Positions 16,805-29,784 are shown, counted from the stretch's first letter. The stretch: 64,000 nucleotides of DNA from Pseudoalteromonas sp. MEBiC 03607 (GCF_004792295.1 NZ_SRRY01000001.1:754501-818500); one strand, 5' to 3'. The notes: generated by a model not told the origin, from the sequence alone. Made by a program: numbers and translations.

Positions 16805-19402
16805 GTGCTACAAGAATATCGTAAACACGTAGAAGAACGTGCCGCGTTAGGTATCGTACCAGCGCCACTAGATGCTCAGCAAACGGCTGATCTTATTGAA
16901 CTAATCAAAAATCCACCGGCAGGTGAAGAAGAATTTATCGTAGACCTTCTTGTTAACCGCGTACCACCAGGTGTTGATGATGCTGCTTACATTAAAGCAG
17001 GTTTCTTAGCTGCAGTTGCAAAAGGCGAAGCGAGCTCACCACTTGTATCAAAAGAAAAAGCAGCTGAGCTACTTGGTACTATGTTAGGTGGTTACAACAT
17101 CGCACCTATGATCGAACTTCTAGACGACGAAGCGTTAGCACCAATCGTTGTTAAAGGTTTATCAAACACATTATTAATGTTCGATGCTTTCTACGATGTA
17201 GAAGAAAAAGCGAAAGCAGGTAACGAATTTGCTAAGCAAGTAATCGAATCTTGGGCAAATGCAGAATGGTTTGTAAACAAGCCTGCAGTTGCTGAAAAAA
17301 TCTCAGTTACCGTATTCAAAGTAACGGGCGAAACAAACACAGATGACCTTTCACCTGCTCCAGATGCATGGTCACGTCCTGATATCCCACTACACGCTTT
17401 AGCAATGCTGAAGAACGAACGTGATGGTATCAACCCTGACAAACCAGGTGAAGTTGGTCCAATTTCACAACTAGAAGAGCTTAAAACTAAAGGTTTACCT
17501 CTTGCATACGTTGGTGATGTAGTTGGTACGGGTTCTTCTCGTAAATCTGCAACTAACTCTGTACTTTGGTTCATGGGTGATGATATTCCTCACGTACCAA
17601 ACAAACGCGTTGGTGGTGTATGTTTAGGTGGTAAAATCGCGCCTATCTTCTTCAACACAATGGAAGACTCTGGTGCATTACCAATCGAACTACCTGTTGA
17701 TGAGCTAAACATGGGTGACCAAATCGATATCTTCCCATACGAAGGTGTTGTTAAGCGTCACGGCACAGATGAAGTAATATCAACTTTCTCTCTTAAATCA
17801 GACGTAATTCTTGATGAAGTGCGTGCTGGCGGTCGTATTCCACTGATCATCGGTCGTGGTTTAACTGATAAAGCACGTGCATCACTAGGTATGGAAGCTG
17901 AAGATATCTTCCGCAAACCTGCCCTTGTAACTGATTCTGGTAAAGGCTTCACATTAGCTCAGAAGATGGTTGGTAAAGCATGTAACATGCCTGGCGTACG
18001 TCCTGGTCAATACTGTGAGCCGAAAATGACAACGGTTGGTTCGCAAGATACAACAGGTCCTATGACGCGTGACGAACTTAAAGATCTAGCGTGTTTAGGT
18101 TTCTCTGCAGATTTAACAATGCAGTCTTTCTGTCATACATCAGCTTATCCTAAGCCAATCGACGTTAACACTCACCACACACTTCCTGATTTCATCATGA
18201 ACCGTGGCGGTGTATCACTACGTCCAGGTGACGGTGTAATCCACTCATGGTTAAACCGTATGTTATTACCAGATACAGTAGGTACTGGTGGTGACTCGCA
18301 TACTCGTTTCCCTCTAGGTATTTCATTCCCAGCGGGTTCTGGTGCAGTAGCATTCGCAGCAGCAACAGGTGTAATGCCACTTGATATGCCTGAGTCAATC
18401 TTAGTACGTTTTAAAGGCGAAATGCAGCCAGGTATCACATTACGTGACCTAGTACATGCTATCCCTTATTACGGTATCAAAGAAGGTCTTCTAACAGTTG
18501 AGAAGAAAGGTAAGATCAACGAATTCTCTGGTCGTGTACTAGAAATCGAAGGTGTTGAGCACCTAACTGTTGAGCAAGCTTTCGAACTTTCTGATGCATC
18601 AGCTGAGCGTTCAGCTGCAGGTTGTACAGTTAAACTTTCTAAAGAGTCTATCGCTGAATACCTAGAGTCAAACATTGTAATGCTTAAGTGGATGATCTCT
18701 GAAGGTTACGGTGATGTGCGTACTATTGAGCGTCGTATCACAGCAATGCAAGAGTGGTTAGCTAACCCTGAGCTGATGGAAGCTGATGCTGATGCAGAGT
18801 ACAAACACGTACTTGAAATCGACCTAGCTGATATCAAAGAGCCAATCCTTTGTGCTCCAAATGACCCTGATGATGCACGTCTTCTTTCAGACGTAACGGG
18901 CGAGAAAATCGATGAAGTATTCATCGGTTCTTGTATGACTAACATCGGTCACTTCCGTGCTGCAGGTAAACTACTAGATGGTTTCAGTGGCCGTATCCCA
19001 ACTCAACTTTGGGTTGCACCACCAACTAAAATGGATAAAGACCAACTTACTGACGAAGGTTACTATGGTATCTTTGGTCGTGTAGGTGCGCGTATCGAAA
19101 CTCCAGGGTGTTCACTATGTATGGGTAACCAAGCACGAGTTGCTGATAAAGCAACGGTTGTGTCTACCTCTACGCGTAACTTCCCTAACCGTCTAGGGAC
19201 TGGCGCAAACGTATTCTTAGCATCAGCAGAGCTTGCAGCAGTAGCGGCAATCTTAGGTAAACTACCTACACCTGCTGAGTACCAAGAGTATGCAGATAAG
19301 ATCAATGCAACTGCAGCTGATACATATCGTTACCTGAACTTCCACCGTATGCCTCAATACACTAAAAAGGCAGACCAAGTAATCGTTCAGCAAGCCGTTT
19401 AA
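16805..19402 (+). CDS. acnB: Bifunctional aconitate hydratase 2/2-methylisocitrate dehydratase
   Basis: An 865-residue TCA-cycle enzyme interconverting citrate and isocitrate; AcnB proteins also dehydrate 2-methylisocitrate and can bind mRNA when the cluster is lost. The N-terminal HEAT-like domain (about 1-160) precedes a swivelling domain, as in E. coli AcnB and unlike AcnA. The [4Fe-4S] ligands are in SCMTNIGHF and [12 protein letters not shown]. The start is GTG, with AGAGGG in front; the protein then begins LQEYRKHV like other AcnB proteins. It is a single gene with its own terminator. Codon use is strongly biased, as expected for high expression. Confidence 0.97.
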   Translation: MLQEYRKHVEERAALGIVPAPLDAQQTADLIELIKNPPAGEEEFIVDLLVNRVPPGVDDAAYIKAGFLAAVAKGEASSPLVSKEKAAELLGTMLGGYNIAPMIELLDDEALAPIVVKGLSNTLLMFDAFYDVEEKAKAGNEFAKQVIESWANAEWFVNKPAVAEKISVTVFKVTGETNTDDLSPAPDAWSRPDIPLHALAMLKNERDGINPDKPGEVGPISQLEELKTKGLPLAYVGDVVGTGSSRKSATNSVLWFMGDDIPHVPNKRVGGVCLGGKIAPIFFNTMEDSGALPIELPVDELNMGDQIDIFPYEGVVKRHGTDEVISTFSLKSDVILDEVRAGGRIPLIIGRGLTDKARASLGMEAEDIFRKPALVTDSGKGFTLAQKMVGKACNMPGVRPGQYCEPKMTTVGSQDTTGPMTRDELKDLACLGFSADLTMQSFCHTSAYPKPIDVNTHHTLPDFIMNRGGVSLRPGDGVIHSWLNRMLLPDTVGTGGDSHTRFPLGISFPAGSGAVAFAAATGVMPLDMPESILVRFKGEMQPGITLRDLVHAIPYYGIKEGLLTVEKKGKINEFSGRVLEIEGVEHLTVEQAFELSDASAERSAAGCTVKLSKESIAEYLESNIVMLKWMISEGYGDVRTIERRITAMQEWLANPELMEADADAEYKHVLEIDLADIKEPILCAPNDPDDARLLSDVTGEKIDEVFIGSCMTNIGHFRAAGKLLDGFSGRIPTQLWVAPPTKMDKDQLTDEGYYGIFGRVGARIETPGCSLCMGNQARVADKATVVSTSTRNFPNRLGTGANVFLASAELAAVAAILGKLPTPAEYQEYADKINATAADTYRYLNFHRMPQYTKKADQVIVQQAV

Positions 19403-19424
19403 TTCTAATTAAAATTAAATAGCT

Positions 19425-19453
19425 AAAAAGCCCGCATCCAGCGGGCTTTTTAT
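19425..19453 (+). terminator. Terminator of acnB
   Basis: A perfect 11-bp stem (AAAAAGCCCGC/GCGGGCTTTTT) with a 5-nt loop and T run. Confidence 0.92.
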
Positions 19454-19598
19454 TTTAGATAAAAATTCTAATTTACTTCTAAATTCGATCTTAAAGCTAC
19501 ATAAATCATCATTGCTGTTTACATAATAACGCAAAAATTTCCTACCAATTGCATTAAAATCCTCGCCAATATTCTCAACATATTAAGGCGAGATCGTT

Positions 19599-20231
19599 AT
19601 GACAAAATTAAACAACCAGAATCTATTGCAACTTCGTTTTGTAAGCCAAGCTCATATTGACGCAGTAAAGCCTTCTTTTGCTAACCTACCTGCGAATCCG
19701 TACGCCGATGGTCAATTTCGTAAGCGTCGCTATTCAGTAATCAAAGTCGTTGGTGGTGAATTAAAGCTACAACCAACTAAAGCATTTGTGCAGGATGACT
19801 CAATCAATACCTTCCAAGGTAATGTTGAGCGTACTTATGAAAATTTAGAAGATAGCTTATTAGCCACTGATGGCATGAAGCAAATCGTTAATCAGTTCCG
19901 CGATATGACGGGGATCAGCGATGATCGCGATATTGAAATTCACCAATTTAGAATGCTTGCGATTGACAGCGATACACCCGCTGCGCCTGAAGGTGTTCAC
20001 CAAGATGGTTTTGATCACGTATGTGTATGTGGTGTATCACACGAAAACCTTGAAGGTGGTGAGCTACTTGTTTATGAACATCAGCAAGCAGAGCCTTGTT
20101 TCAAAATGGAAATTAAAGACGGCATGTTCGCGCTTATTAATGACCGTGAAGTATGGCACAACGCAACACCAATGAATAAATTAGACGCAAGCAAAGAAGG
20201 TTACCTTGATTGCTTCGTACTAACTGCGTAA
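19599..20231 (+). CDS. 2OG-Fe dioxygenase family protein (isoleucine dioxygenase-like)
   Basis: A 210-residue protein of the 2OG-Fe_Oxy_2 (PF10014) type, which includes bacterial free amino-acid hydroxylases such as L-isoleucine dioxygenase. The iron facial triad is visible: GVHQDG (His134, Asp136) and VWHNATP (His187). No arginine occurs after residue 183, although these enzymes usually bind the 2-oxoglutarate carboxylate with an Arg roughly 15 residues after the distal His; Lys194 or Lys199 could substitute. It is followed after 9 bp by a class V PLP enzyme gene, so the pair probably acts on the same amino acid. The substrate is unknown. Confidence 0.75.
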   Translation: MTKLNNQNLLQLRFVSQAHIDAVKPSFANLPANPYADGQFRKRRYSVIKVVGGELKLQPTKAFVQDDSINTFQGNVERTYENLEDSLLATDGMKQIVNQFRDMTGISDDRDIEIHQFRMLAIDSDTPAAPEGVHQDGFDHVCVCGVSHENLEGGELLVYEHQQAEPCFKMEIKDGMFALINDREVWHNATPMNKLDASKEGYLDCFVLTA

Positions 20232-20240
20232 GGGTATATC

Positions 20241-21479
20241 ATGAACTTAACGCAATTACGTCGTCAATTTCCTGCACTTATGCAACAAGTTGCTGGTCAG
20301 TCACCGATTTTCCTTGATGGCCCGGGTGGCTCGCAAGTGCCACAGTCAGTTTTAAGTGCCATGACTGCTTATTTGGGTTACTACAACTCGAACTTAGGTG
20401 GTGCATTTTTCTCAAGTGATAAAACGGTTGAGTTAATGGCTAGCGCTCGCCAAGCAGCAGCCGATTTATTAAATGCCCCATCTAAAGAGCAAATCGTGTT
20501 TGGTGCAAACATGACAAGCTTAACGTTCAGCTTCAGTCGTGCCATCTCGCGTGATTGGACTGCTGGTGATGAGATTATTGTCACAAATGCTGATCACTAC
20601 TCAAATGTTTCATCTTGGCAGCAAGCTGCTGAAGATAAGGGCGCAACAGTAAAAACGGCTCTTATCAATGAAGCTGATTGCAGCTTAGATATGGCACACT
20701 TTGAAAGCCTTTTATCAAGCAAAACAAAACTTGTAGCAGTGACGTATGCATCAAATACTACTGGTTCAATTAATGACATTAAACGCATTGTTGAGCTTGC
20801 TCATGCAGTTGGTGCGCTAGTTTATGTTGATGCCGTTCATTACGCACCTCATGAGCTGGTAGATGTACAGGCACTTGATTGCGACTTTTTAGCGTGCTCA
20901 GCATACAAGTTCTTTGGCCCTCATCTTGGTATTGTATATGGCAAACGTGAGCACCTTGAAGGTTTCACACCATACAAAGTTGAGCCTGCAAAAGATGTTG
21001 CCCCAGGTCGCTGGGAAACGGGTACGCAAAGCTTTGAAGCGCTAGCTGGTCTCATTGCTGCTGTTGATTACATTGCTGCAATTAGTGAGCTTGATGACAG
21101 TCATTCACGCCGAGAAAAACTGGCAGCTGCCTTTGCTATCACTAAACAGCACGAAATGGCATTAAGTAAGCATTTCTTAACGCGTTTAGCAGATTACCCG
21201 AGCATTAAGCTGTTTGGTATTAATGATCTAGAGCGTGTTGCTAATCGCACACCGACTTTTGCTTTAACTTTTGAAGGCGTCGAGCCGCGTGTTGTTTCTG
21301 AGTTTTTAGGGAAGCAACATATTTGTGTGTGGGATGGTAACTTCTACGCGCAAGGCTTATGTAAGCAACTCGGTGTATTAGAGACAGGCGGCGTAGTTCG
21401 CATTGGCTGTATGCATTACAACACAATCGAAGAGCTTGATAAGGTTTTTGATTTATTTGATCAATTACTAAAAAATTAA
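20241..21479 (+). CDS. Cysteine desulfurase-like class V PLP enzyme (VC1184 subfamily)
   Basis: A 412-residue aminotransferase class V-fold enzyme. Recognisable blocks are LDGPGGSQVP at the start, the PLP-stacking region ADHYSN, VDAVHYAPHELVDV with the PLP-binding Asp, and the aldimine lysine in CSAYKFFGPH. It matches the VC1184-type subfamily, which is similar to but distinct from IscS/SufS; no cysteine sits in an obvious mobile-loop position, so sulfur transfer is doubtful. Immediate coupling to the dioxygenase gene suggests cleavage or conversion of a hydroxylated amino acid. That is an inference. Confidence 0.78.
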   Translation: MNLTQLRRQFPALMQQVAGQSPIFLDGPGGSQVPQSVLSAMTAYLGYYNSNLGGAFFSSDKTVELMASARQAAADLLNAPSKEQIVFGANMTSLTFSFSRAISRDWTAGDEIIVTNADHYSNVSSWQQAAEDKGATVKTALINEADCSLDMAHFESLLSSKTKLVAVTYASNTTGSINDIKRIVELAHAVGALVYVDAVHYAPHELVDVQALDCDFLACSAYKFFGPHLGIVYGKREHLEGFTPYKVEPAKDVAPGRWETGTQSFEALAGLIAAVDYIAAISELDDSHSRREKLAAAFAITKQHEMALSKHFLTRLADYPSIKLFGINDLERVANRTPTFALTFEGVEPRVVSEFLGKQHICVWDGNFYAQGLCKQLGVLETGGVVRIGCMHYNTIEELDKVFDLFDQLLKN

Positions 21480-21506
21480 AGCTAAGTTTTTAGCTATAAG
21501 TTTGAA

Positions 21507-21524
21507 GCAGCCCGAAGGGGCTGC
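21507..21524. terminator. Hairpin between convergent genes
   Basis: A perfect 7-bp GC-rich stem (GCAGCCC/GGGCTGC) with a 4-nt loop, but only a short T run on either strand. It may end both the PLP-enzyme transcript and the opposing dioxygenase transcript. Confidence 0.55.
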
Positions 21525-21561
21525 TATTTGACAGAGCTAACAGTCAGTTGGATTTTTACCG

Positions 21562-22266
21562 CTAGGATTGTGGTTGCCCATAGATTTGCTCTGCACGGTT
21601 AAATAGAACCCACGACGTTAAAATATACTTATCATTTGAAATGGGCTTATTACCTCGGTGCGTATGGGTAAAGTAACCCGGTGCTACGACCATAGAACCC
21701 TGCTTCGGTGATATTTTACGCTGTTGATAGTAAAACTCAGTTTCACCACCTTCTTCGACATCATTTAAATAGAACATAAATAACAGTACGCGATGCAAGG
21801 CTTCGTTATGACCGTGTTGTGGGTATACCTCGCTATGCCAATACGGGTAGCCTCCTTTATTGATATCGTATTTTTGTGCTTGAATAGGCCCAAGGCGGAA
21901 AATTTGCTGCACGAGTAATGGCAATTGTGGTTTGCCAACTTCTTCAAAATTATCTTGTGTAAGATCAACTGGCTGACCTGTTTTCGGATGATATACCTTT
22001 AAACCAAATGCACCTATCATCATGAAAATATGCTCTTCAAGGTATTTAAAGATGTGGCTGGCGGTTGTTTGCTGAATATGCTTAAGTTGCTCAACGTACT
22101 CTGGATGATTGTTAAGATATAAATCGCGGCTGTCTTTTTTTGCTAAATCCACGCCGCCAGAGGTAATGCCTTGTTTTAAATGCGGGCTTTGTTCAAATAC
22201 CGTGATAAAGTTGTCGCAAAATTCTTTGCTGAGGGCGTTTTCGTATACGCGAATAAAGTCCGTCAT
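21562..22266 (-). CDS. 2OG-Fe(II) oxygenase, prolyl 4-hydroxylase-like
   Basis: A 234-residue double-stranded beta-helix protein of the 2OG-FeII_Oxy_3 type. Likely iron ligands are His144 and Glu146 in YWHSEVYP and His201 or His203 in FTHTHRG; Lys213 in SNDKYILTSW is placed to bind 2-oxoglutarate as in prolyl 4-hydroxylases. The middle ligand is Glu rather than the usual Asp. The block LLFMFYLNDVEEGGETEF is typical of P4H-like proteins. The substrate (protein side chain or small molecule) is unknown. Its start is only 36 bp from the thioesterase start on the other strand. Confidence 0.8.
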   Translation of the reverse strand: MTDFIRVYENALSKEFCDNFITVFEQSPHLKQGITSGGVDLAKKDSRDLYLNNHPEYVEQLKHIQQTTASHIFKYLEEHIFMMIGAFGLKVYHPKTGQPVDLTQDNFEEVGKPQLPLLVQQIFRLGPIQAQKYDINKGGYPYWHSEVYPQHGHNEALHRVLLFMFYLNDVEEGGETEFYYQQRKISPKQGSMVVAPGYFTHTHRGNKPISNDKYILTSWVLFNRAEQIYGQPQS

Positions 22267-22302
22267 GAGCTACCTTTAGTTTATATTTTTTATAGGGTTA
22301 CT

Positions 22303-22701
22303 ATGTTTACTGAGACTATCACACCTCGTTTTAGCGAAACTGATGTGCTAGGGCATATCAACAATACCGTACTCCCTGTATGGTTTGAAGCCGCCCGAGC
22401 GCCTATTTTCAGGTTTTTTACCCCCGATCTAAACCCTTATGAGTGGAAATTGATCATTGCTAAGGTTGAGGTAAGCTTTGTCGGTGAGTTGTTTTATGGC
22501 CACGATGTAACCGTTAAAACCAGTGTAGAGCACATCGGCTCTAGCTCATTTGTGCTTCGCCAAGAAGCATGGCAACAAGATAACTGCTGCGCCGTTGGTA
22601 AAACTGTACTCGTGCGTTACGACTTTGCAAACAAATGCTCGCAAAAACTTAATGAGCAGGAAAGGGCTGACCTTACAGCGCATTTAATCGCTGAGGAATA
22701 A
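22303..22701 (+). CDS. Hotdog-fold acyl-CoA thioesterase (YbgC/4HBT type)
   Basis: A 132-residue hotdog thioesterase. The catalytic segment RFSETDVLGHINNTVLPVWF is the 4HBT signature, with Asp near residue 14 as the likely catalytic acid. Members hydrolyse short or aromatic acyl-CoA esters in the cytoplasm; the substrate is not defined by sequence. I chose the ATG at 22303 because a purine-rich ATAGGG precedes it and the protein then begins as the family does; an open frame continues upstream into the divergent gene but lacks family similarity. Confidence 0.82.
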   Translation: MFTETITPRFSETDVLGHINNTVLPVWFEAARAPIFRFFTPDLNPYEWKLIIAKVEVSFVGELFYGHDVTVKTSVEHIGSSSFVLRQEAWQQDNCCAVGKTVLVRYDFANKCSQKLNEQERADLTAHLIAEE

Positions 22702-22783
22702 ACCATTTTTTGCCGACATTTCGCAGCACTTGGGTTAAAATGCGCCTTCATTATTTTGACTGAGTAATTTTGGGTTACACGCA

Positions 22784-23362
22784 ATGCTGTTAATGATCGA
22801 CAATTATGATTCGTTTACCTACAACTTAGTGCAGTATTTTCAGCGCTTAGATCAAGATGTATTGGTAAAACGTAATGACGAGATCAGCATTGCAGAGATC
22901 AAACAGCTCAATCCTGAACATATTGTTCTTTCACCCGGCCCATGTTCACCCAACGAAGCGGGTATTTCTTTGCAAGTGGTTGAACAACTAAAAGGCCAGT
23001 TGCCAATTCTTGGTATTTGCTTAGGTCACCAAACTATTGCTCAGGCTCTAGGTGCTGATGTTATTCGTGCAAAGCAAGTGATGCATGGTAAAACCTCGTT
23101 AGTTAAGCATAGCAATCAAGGTGTGTTTAACGGTTTGGCAAATCCACTGACGGTATGCCGCTACCATTCTTTAGTGGTGGATAAACAAAGCCTGCCTAGT
23201 GACTTCACTATTACTGCATGGACAGAACAAAATTCTGATTTTGATGAAATTATGGGGATCATGCATAATGATTTAGCACTTGAAGGAGTGCAATTTCACC
23301 CCGAAGCAATTTTGACTCAGCAGGGACTTGAATTACTTGCTAACTTTTTAACTCGCTTCTAA
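22784..23362 (+). CDS. pabA: Aminodeoxychorismate synthase glutaminase subunit
   Basis: A 192-residue class I glutamine amidotransferase. It releases ammonia from glutamine for PabB (folate) and may be shared with anthranilate synthase. The nucleophile is in GICLGHQ (Cys79), with the His-Glu pair in QFHPEA. The opening [14 protein letters not shown] is the TrpG/PabA signature. The neighbourhood (argD two genes downstream) recalls the pabA-argD linkage of enterobacteria and favours PabA over TrpG. Confidence 0.92.
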   Translation: MLLMIDNYDSFTYNLVQYFQRLDQDVLVKRNDEISIAEIKQLNPEHIVLSPGPCSPNEAGISLQVVEQLKGQLPILGICLGHQTIAQALGADVIRAKQVMHGKTSLVKHSNQGVFNGLANPLTVCRYHSLVVDKQSLPSDFTITAWTEQNSDFDEIMGIMHNDLALEGVQFHPEAILTQQGLELLANFLTRF

Positions 23363-23386
23363 TCTTAGGCTAATGAATTAACAAAT

Positions 23387-24571
23387 ATGACTGACAATAC
23401 CCCTGTGCAAATTAGTGAAGAAAAACGACAACAAAGGACTTCGATGGTGCTCAATGAACGCGCCCACGATCTATTGCTTGGTCATAGTTTTGCACAGCGC
23501 CAAATTGGTTATATTCACACCTTAGAGATTGACTACGGTGAGTCGATGGAGCAACGCACTTTATTAGAGGTGGAAGTTGCAGCCGAAAAGAAGCGACAAA
23601 AAAGCAGTACAGCACATCATAAGTACCGTGCTCAGGCGAGTAAGCAGTTACATCAAGTCATAGAAGCAGCTATGAACAAGCAGCTAGAAGACGTCGACTC
23701 GGTTGTGCATGAAACAATTGGTATTCAAGATAGTGTTCCAGCGATTTTAGAAATATTAGCAGTACGCTCTGCATCGGTTGGTCGCCTTGAACCTTTAGTT
23801 AAAGATTTAAGTTGGTTAGGCCGCGAGTTGGTTGCCTTTGTTAATTTGCCTTTCTATCGTAAGCAGCGTAACAAGCATACCTCGGTTCAAGTTGATAACC
23901 CATTATTAGCGCTGCGTTATATTGGTTTAGATAATTTAAAGTTTGTTGTGCCTACATTTGCGGTTCGCCATTGGATGCCTCACAGTACAGAACCATTTCC
24001 ATTATTAAAGCGTCGTTTGCGCGATAATTCGATGGCGTGTGCCATTGCGGCTCAAGAGCTTGCTAAATTAAATGGTGTAAACGAGGTGCACGCGTTTACC
24101 TTAGGTATGTTATTGGATGTTGGCAAAATTGCTTTAGTGCGTTTGTATTTACGCACCTTTGAGCGAGTTTGGCAGCGACAAGTGGCAAAAGCGCGTGAAG
24201 AACAAAAGAAAGACTTACACACGGCACTTTTAGAGCTTAAGCCAGATCCCTTGTTTTTAAGCTCATTATTGAGAACTCTGTCAATGAAAGTGACCGCTAC
24301 TGTTATTGAGCAAATGTCATTTAAGTATTTACCCTTTAATGCGGTGATGCAGCAATTAACAACGCCACTAGCTAAAAACGATGAGTACCTACCACTAACA
24401 GAAGTGATATTAAAAGCGCGTTGTTATGCTCAATACTTAAGTTTAAATGAGCACCAATTAGTTGAACAAGACGAAACTGAGCATTGGTTTGCGCACTTTA
24501 ACTTCACTCAAGAAGAGCTCGATCAGCTTGCAAAATGCAATTTTGATCGCTTCCATATCCAAATTAATTAA
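23387..24571 (+). CDS. HDOD domain protein
   Basis: A 394-residue protein with a Lys/Gln-rich N-terminal helical region (about 1-110) and an HDOD domain (about 110-330; segments IQDSVPAILEIL, ALRYIGLDNLKFVV and TLGMLLDVGKIAL). HDOD domains resemble HD phosphohydrolases but usually lack the catalytic metal residues and act in signalling, often linked to c-di-GMP or motility. No output or GGDEF/EAL domain is present. It starts 24 bp after pabA, so it is probably co-transcribed. The function is unknown. Confidence 0.82.
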   Translation: MTDNTPVQISEEKRQQRTSMVLNERAHDLLLGHSFAQRQIGYIHTLEIDYGESMEQRTLLEVEVAAEKKRQKSSTAHHKYRAQASKQLHQVIEAAMNKQLEDVDSVVHETIGIQDSVPAILEILAVRSASVGRLEPLVKDLSWLGRELVAFVNLPFYRKQRNKHTSVQVDNPLLALRYIGLDNLKFVVPTFAVRHWMPHSTEPFPLLKRRLRDNSMACAIAAQELAKLNGVNEVHAFTLGMLLDVGKIALVRLYLRTFERVWQRQVAKAREEQKKDLHTALLELKPDPLFLSSLLRTLSMKVTATVIEQMSFKYLPFNAVMQQLTTPLAKNDEYLPLTEVILKARCYAQYLSLNEHQLVEQDETEHWFAHFNFTQEELDQLAKCNFDRFHIQIN

Positions 24572-26146
<1,575 letters not shown>

Positions 26147-26165
26147 TTTCTTAACTGCCAACTCA

Positions 26166-26184
26166 GGGCAAGCATAGCTTGCCC
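26166..26184 (+). promoter_or_regulatory. Intercistronic hairpin between argD and astA
   Basis: A perfect 8-bp stem (GGGCAAGC/GCTTGCCC) with a 3-nt loop and no full T run. It could act as a partial terminator or stabilise the argD message, so that argD is made in excess over astA and astD. Confidence 0.55.
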
Positions 26185-26228
26185 ACATTTCTTAATTTAC
26201 CGTTATTTATAAGGGAGCAAGCGGACTT

Positions 26229-27245
26229 ATGATGATCCTTCGCCCAATTCAGCAAAGTGATTACGCTTCATTAGTAAAGATTGCCGTAGAGTCAGGACAT
26301 GGCTTCACATCTTTGCCTAATAATGAACAATTGCTACAAAAGAAAATAGATCATTCTGTCAGCTCATTTGCAAAAGCTGCCCAACAACCAGGTGATGAAG
26401 GTTACTTGTTTGTTCTTGAGGATAGCGAGACTGGTGAAGTTGTTGGTACTTCTGGTATCGAAGCAGCTGTTGGTTTAGATGATGCTTTTTATCACTACCA
26501 CTTAAGTAAAGTGATTCACTCTTCACGGACCCTTGATGTATACAAAGCTGTTGATATTCTTACCTTGTGTAATGATTACACAGGGGCAACAGAGCTATGC
26601 ACGTTATTCCTAAAAGATGGCTACCGTAAAAATAATAATGGTAAATTACTCTCAAAAGCGCGTTTTATGTTTATAAACCAGCATAGAGAACGCTTTGCAG
26701 AAACTGTGATTGCTGAGATGCGTGGTGTATCAGACGAAAACGGTGAAAGCCCATTCTGGCAATGGTTAGAAGAGCACTTTTTTTCAATGGACTTTCCTAC
26801 TGCCGACTACCTCACCGGAATTGGTCAAAAGGTGTTCATTGCTGAGTTAATGCCTAAGTACCCAATTTACGTCAACTTATTGAGCAAAGATGCGCAAGCT
26901 GTAATCGGTCAAGTGCACGCTAACACGCGTCCTGCTATTGAACTTTTAAAGAGCGAAGGTTTCACCTTTAACGGTTACGTAGATATCTTTGACGCAGGCC
27001 CAACGGTTGAAGCAAAGATCGAAAATATAGCTACAATTCGTAATGCCAAAACATTCAAAGTTGAAATTGGTGAAAGCCAAGGCGACACCACGGTATTGTT
27101 AGCAAACGATAAAATTGCTGATTTTAGAGCAACCGTGACTCAAGTTAGCCTATCATGCGATGCCGATAGCATCACAATCTCAAGTGAATTAGCAAAAGCA
27201 CTTCACCTAGAAGCGGGTGATTCAGTATCACTAGCAGAACTATAG
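26229..27245 (+). CDS. astA: Arginine N-succinyltransferase
   Basis: A 338-residue enzyme, first step of the arginine succinyltransferase (AST) pathway, which turns arginine into glutamate and succinate with release of ammonia. It has the AstA fold of two GNAT-like halves. Recognisable segments are MILRPIQQSDYASL, GTSGIEAAVGLDDAFY, SKARFMFI and MPKYPIYVNLLSKDAQAVIGQVH. astD begins 18 bp downstream. A purine-rich AAGGGAGC precedes the ATG. Confidence 0.95.
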   Translation: MMILRPIQQSDYASLVKIAVESGHGFTSLPNNEQLLQKKIDHSVSSFAKAAQQPGDEGYLFVLEDSETGEVVGTSGIEAAVGLDDAFYHYHLSKVIHSSRTLDVYKAVDILTLCNDYTGATELCTLFLKDGYRKNNNGKLLSKARFMFINQHRERFAETVIAEMRGVSDENGESPFWQWLEEHFFSMDFPTADYLTGIGQKVFIAELMPKYPIYVNLLSKDAQAVIGQVHANTRPAIELLKSEGFTFNGYVDIFDAGPTVEAKIENIATIRNAKTFKVEIGESQGDTTVLLANDKIADFRATVTQVSLSCDADSITISSELAKALHLEAGDSVSLAEL

Positions 27246-28733
<1,488 letters not shown>

Positions 28734-28750
28734 TAACCGTAAATTATTAT

Positions 28751-28777
28751 AAAAAGCAGCTTAGGCTGCTTTTTTTG
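28751..28777 (+). terminator. Terminator of the argD-astA-astD run
   Basis: A perfect 10-bp stem (AAAAAGCAGC/GCTGCTTTTT) with a TTAG loop and a T run. Confidence 0.92.
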
Positions 28778-28861
28778 TATGAGATGTCTAGCAAAGGTAG
28801 CAATTAAAAGCGCTTTCTGCTTAAATCTAAAGAGATAGTTTTTTATTAGGTGTGCAGTCGT

Positions 28862-29209
28862 ATGGTTTTAGATAGGCAAGGGTACGATGATCTTGTCATG
28901 TATCTCACTCAAAATTTAGCGCTTTTTGAGAAGCCAGGTCAAATTAAACCAGGAGCTCCAACTGTGTTAGAGCTGATTGAAGACGTGATAGCAGAAAACG
29001 TCATGTTACTTTGCGAACAACACACTGAGCTTAATACTGAGCAACGCAGCCAAATTGTCCGCGAAGTAGATGGCATTGTGTATGACTTACAAGAAGTGTT
29101 AAGTAGCGTTACAAATCACACTGTAACCGTTGAGCAGCATGCTTTTATTGATGAGTTTGCTGGACTGGTAAAAAACTTATTTGATAACGCCGTGGCTGAA
29201 AGTGCTTAA
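28862..29209 (+). CDS. DUF3802 family protein
   Basis: A 115-residue acidic, mostly helical soluble protein (VLDRQGYDDLVMYLTQNLALF...; EVDGIVYDLQEVL). It matches the DUF3802 family found in Vibrio, Shewanella and Pseudoalteromonas relatives. No function is known. The ATG at 28862 is preferred over a GTG 12 bp earlier; TTAGG lies in front. It is downstream of the astD terminator and appears to be transcribed alone. Confidence 0.72.
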   Translation: MVLDRQGYDDLVMYLTQNLALFEKPGQIKPGAPTVLELIEDVIAENVMLLCEQHTELNTEQRSQIVREVDGIVYDLQEVLSSVTNHTVTVEQHAFIDEFAGLVKNLFDNAVAESA

Positions 29210-29370
29210 CGGCCAGTGTTAGCGCTCTTTTTAAGTTCGCAATCAGCGTGCTTGCGCTTGCAGCTGCAAATCCTCAATTAACTGCTTTACTCCTTGGTCT
29301 ACCGCTTATCTCTTGCATCTGAGTGTGACTTGCTTACAATCAAGCAAAACAACTTGAAGAGACAAAATAA

Positions 29371-29784
29371 ATGCAAGCGAATGTAAAATGGGTAGAGGGT
29401 GATACCTTCATTGGCCTTTCAAACTCAGGCCACAATGTCGTTTTTGATGCTGGAAGCGATAGCGCAGCACCAAGCCCAATGGAAATGGTATTAATGTCGG
29501 CAGGTTGCTGCTCATCGGTTGATGTAGTAAGCATTCTAAAAAAAGCAAAGCAATCATTCTCAGATGTGCAAGTGAAGCTAACAGCTGAACGTGCTGAGTC
29601 TGCACCTCGCGTGTTTACCAAGATTAACCTACACTTTGTGGTTACCGGTGATAATGTCTCTGAAAAACACCTTGCGAGAGCTGTGCAATTGTCTGCAGAA
29701 AAGTATTGCTCTGTAGCCTTAATGCTTGATAAATCAGTAGAAATCACGCATAGCCATGAAGTTGTGCAAGAACAGGTAAAATAA
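29371..29784 (+). CDS. OsmC family protein (YhfA-like)
   Basis: A 137-residue OsmC-fold protein. The two family cysteines are in [10 protein letters not shown] and KYCSVALML, the pair that reduces organic hydroperoxides in OsmC/Ohr; here the first site has two adjacent cysteines. The opening ([11 protein letters not shown]) and length fit the YhfA branch. It probably acts in the cytoplasm on peroxides or a related thiol reaction. It stands alone before speD. Confidence 0.85.
   Translation: MQANVKWVEGDTFIGLSNSGHNVVFDAGSDSAAPSPMEMVLMSAGCCSSVDVVSILKKAKQSFSDVQVKLTAERAESAPRVFTKINLHFVVTGDNVSEKHLARAVQLSAEKYCSVALMLDKSVEITHSHEVVQEQVK

Noticed and set aside
17191-19305. Several antisense open frames inside acnB (and similar ones inside groEL).
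   Set aside because: They mirror the strong codon bias of the highly expressed sense gene and show no family signature or start signals.
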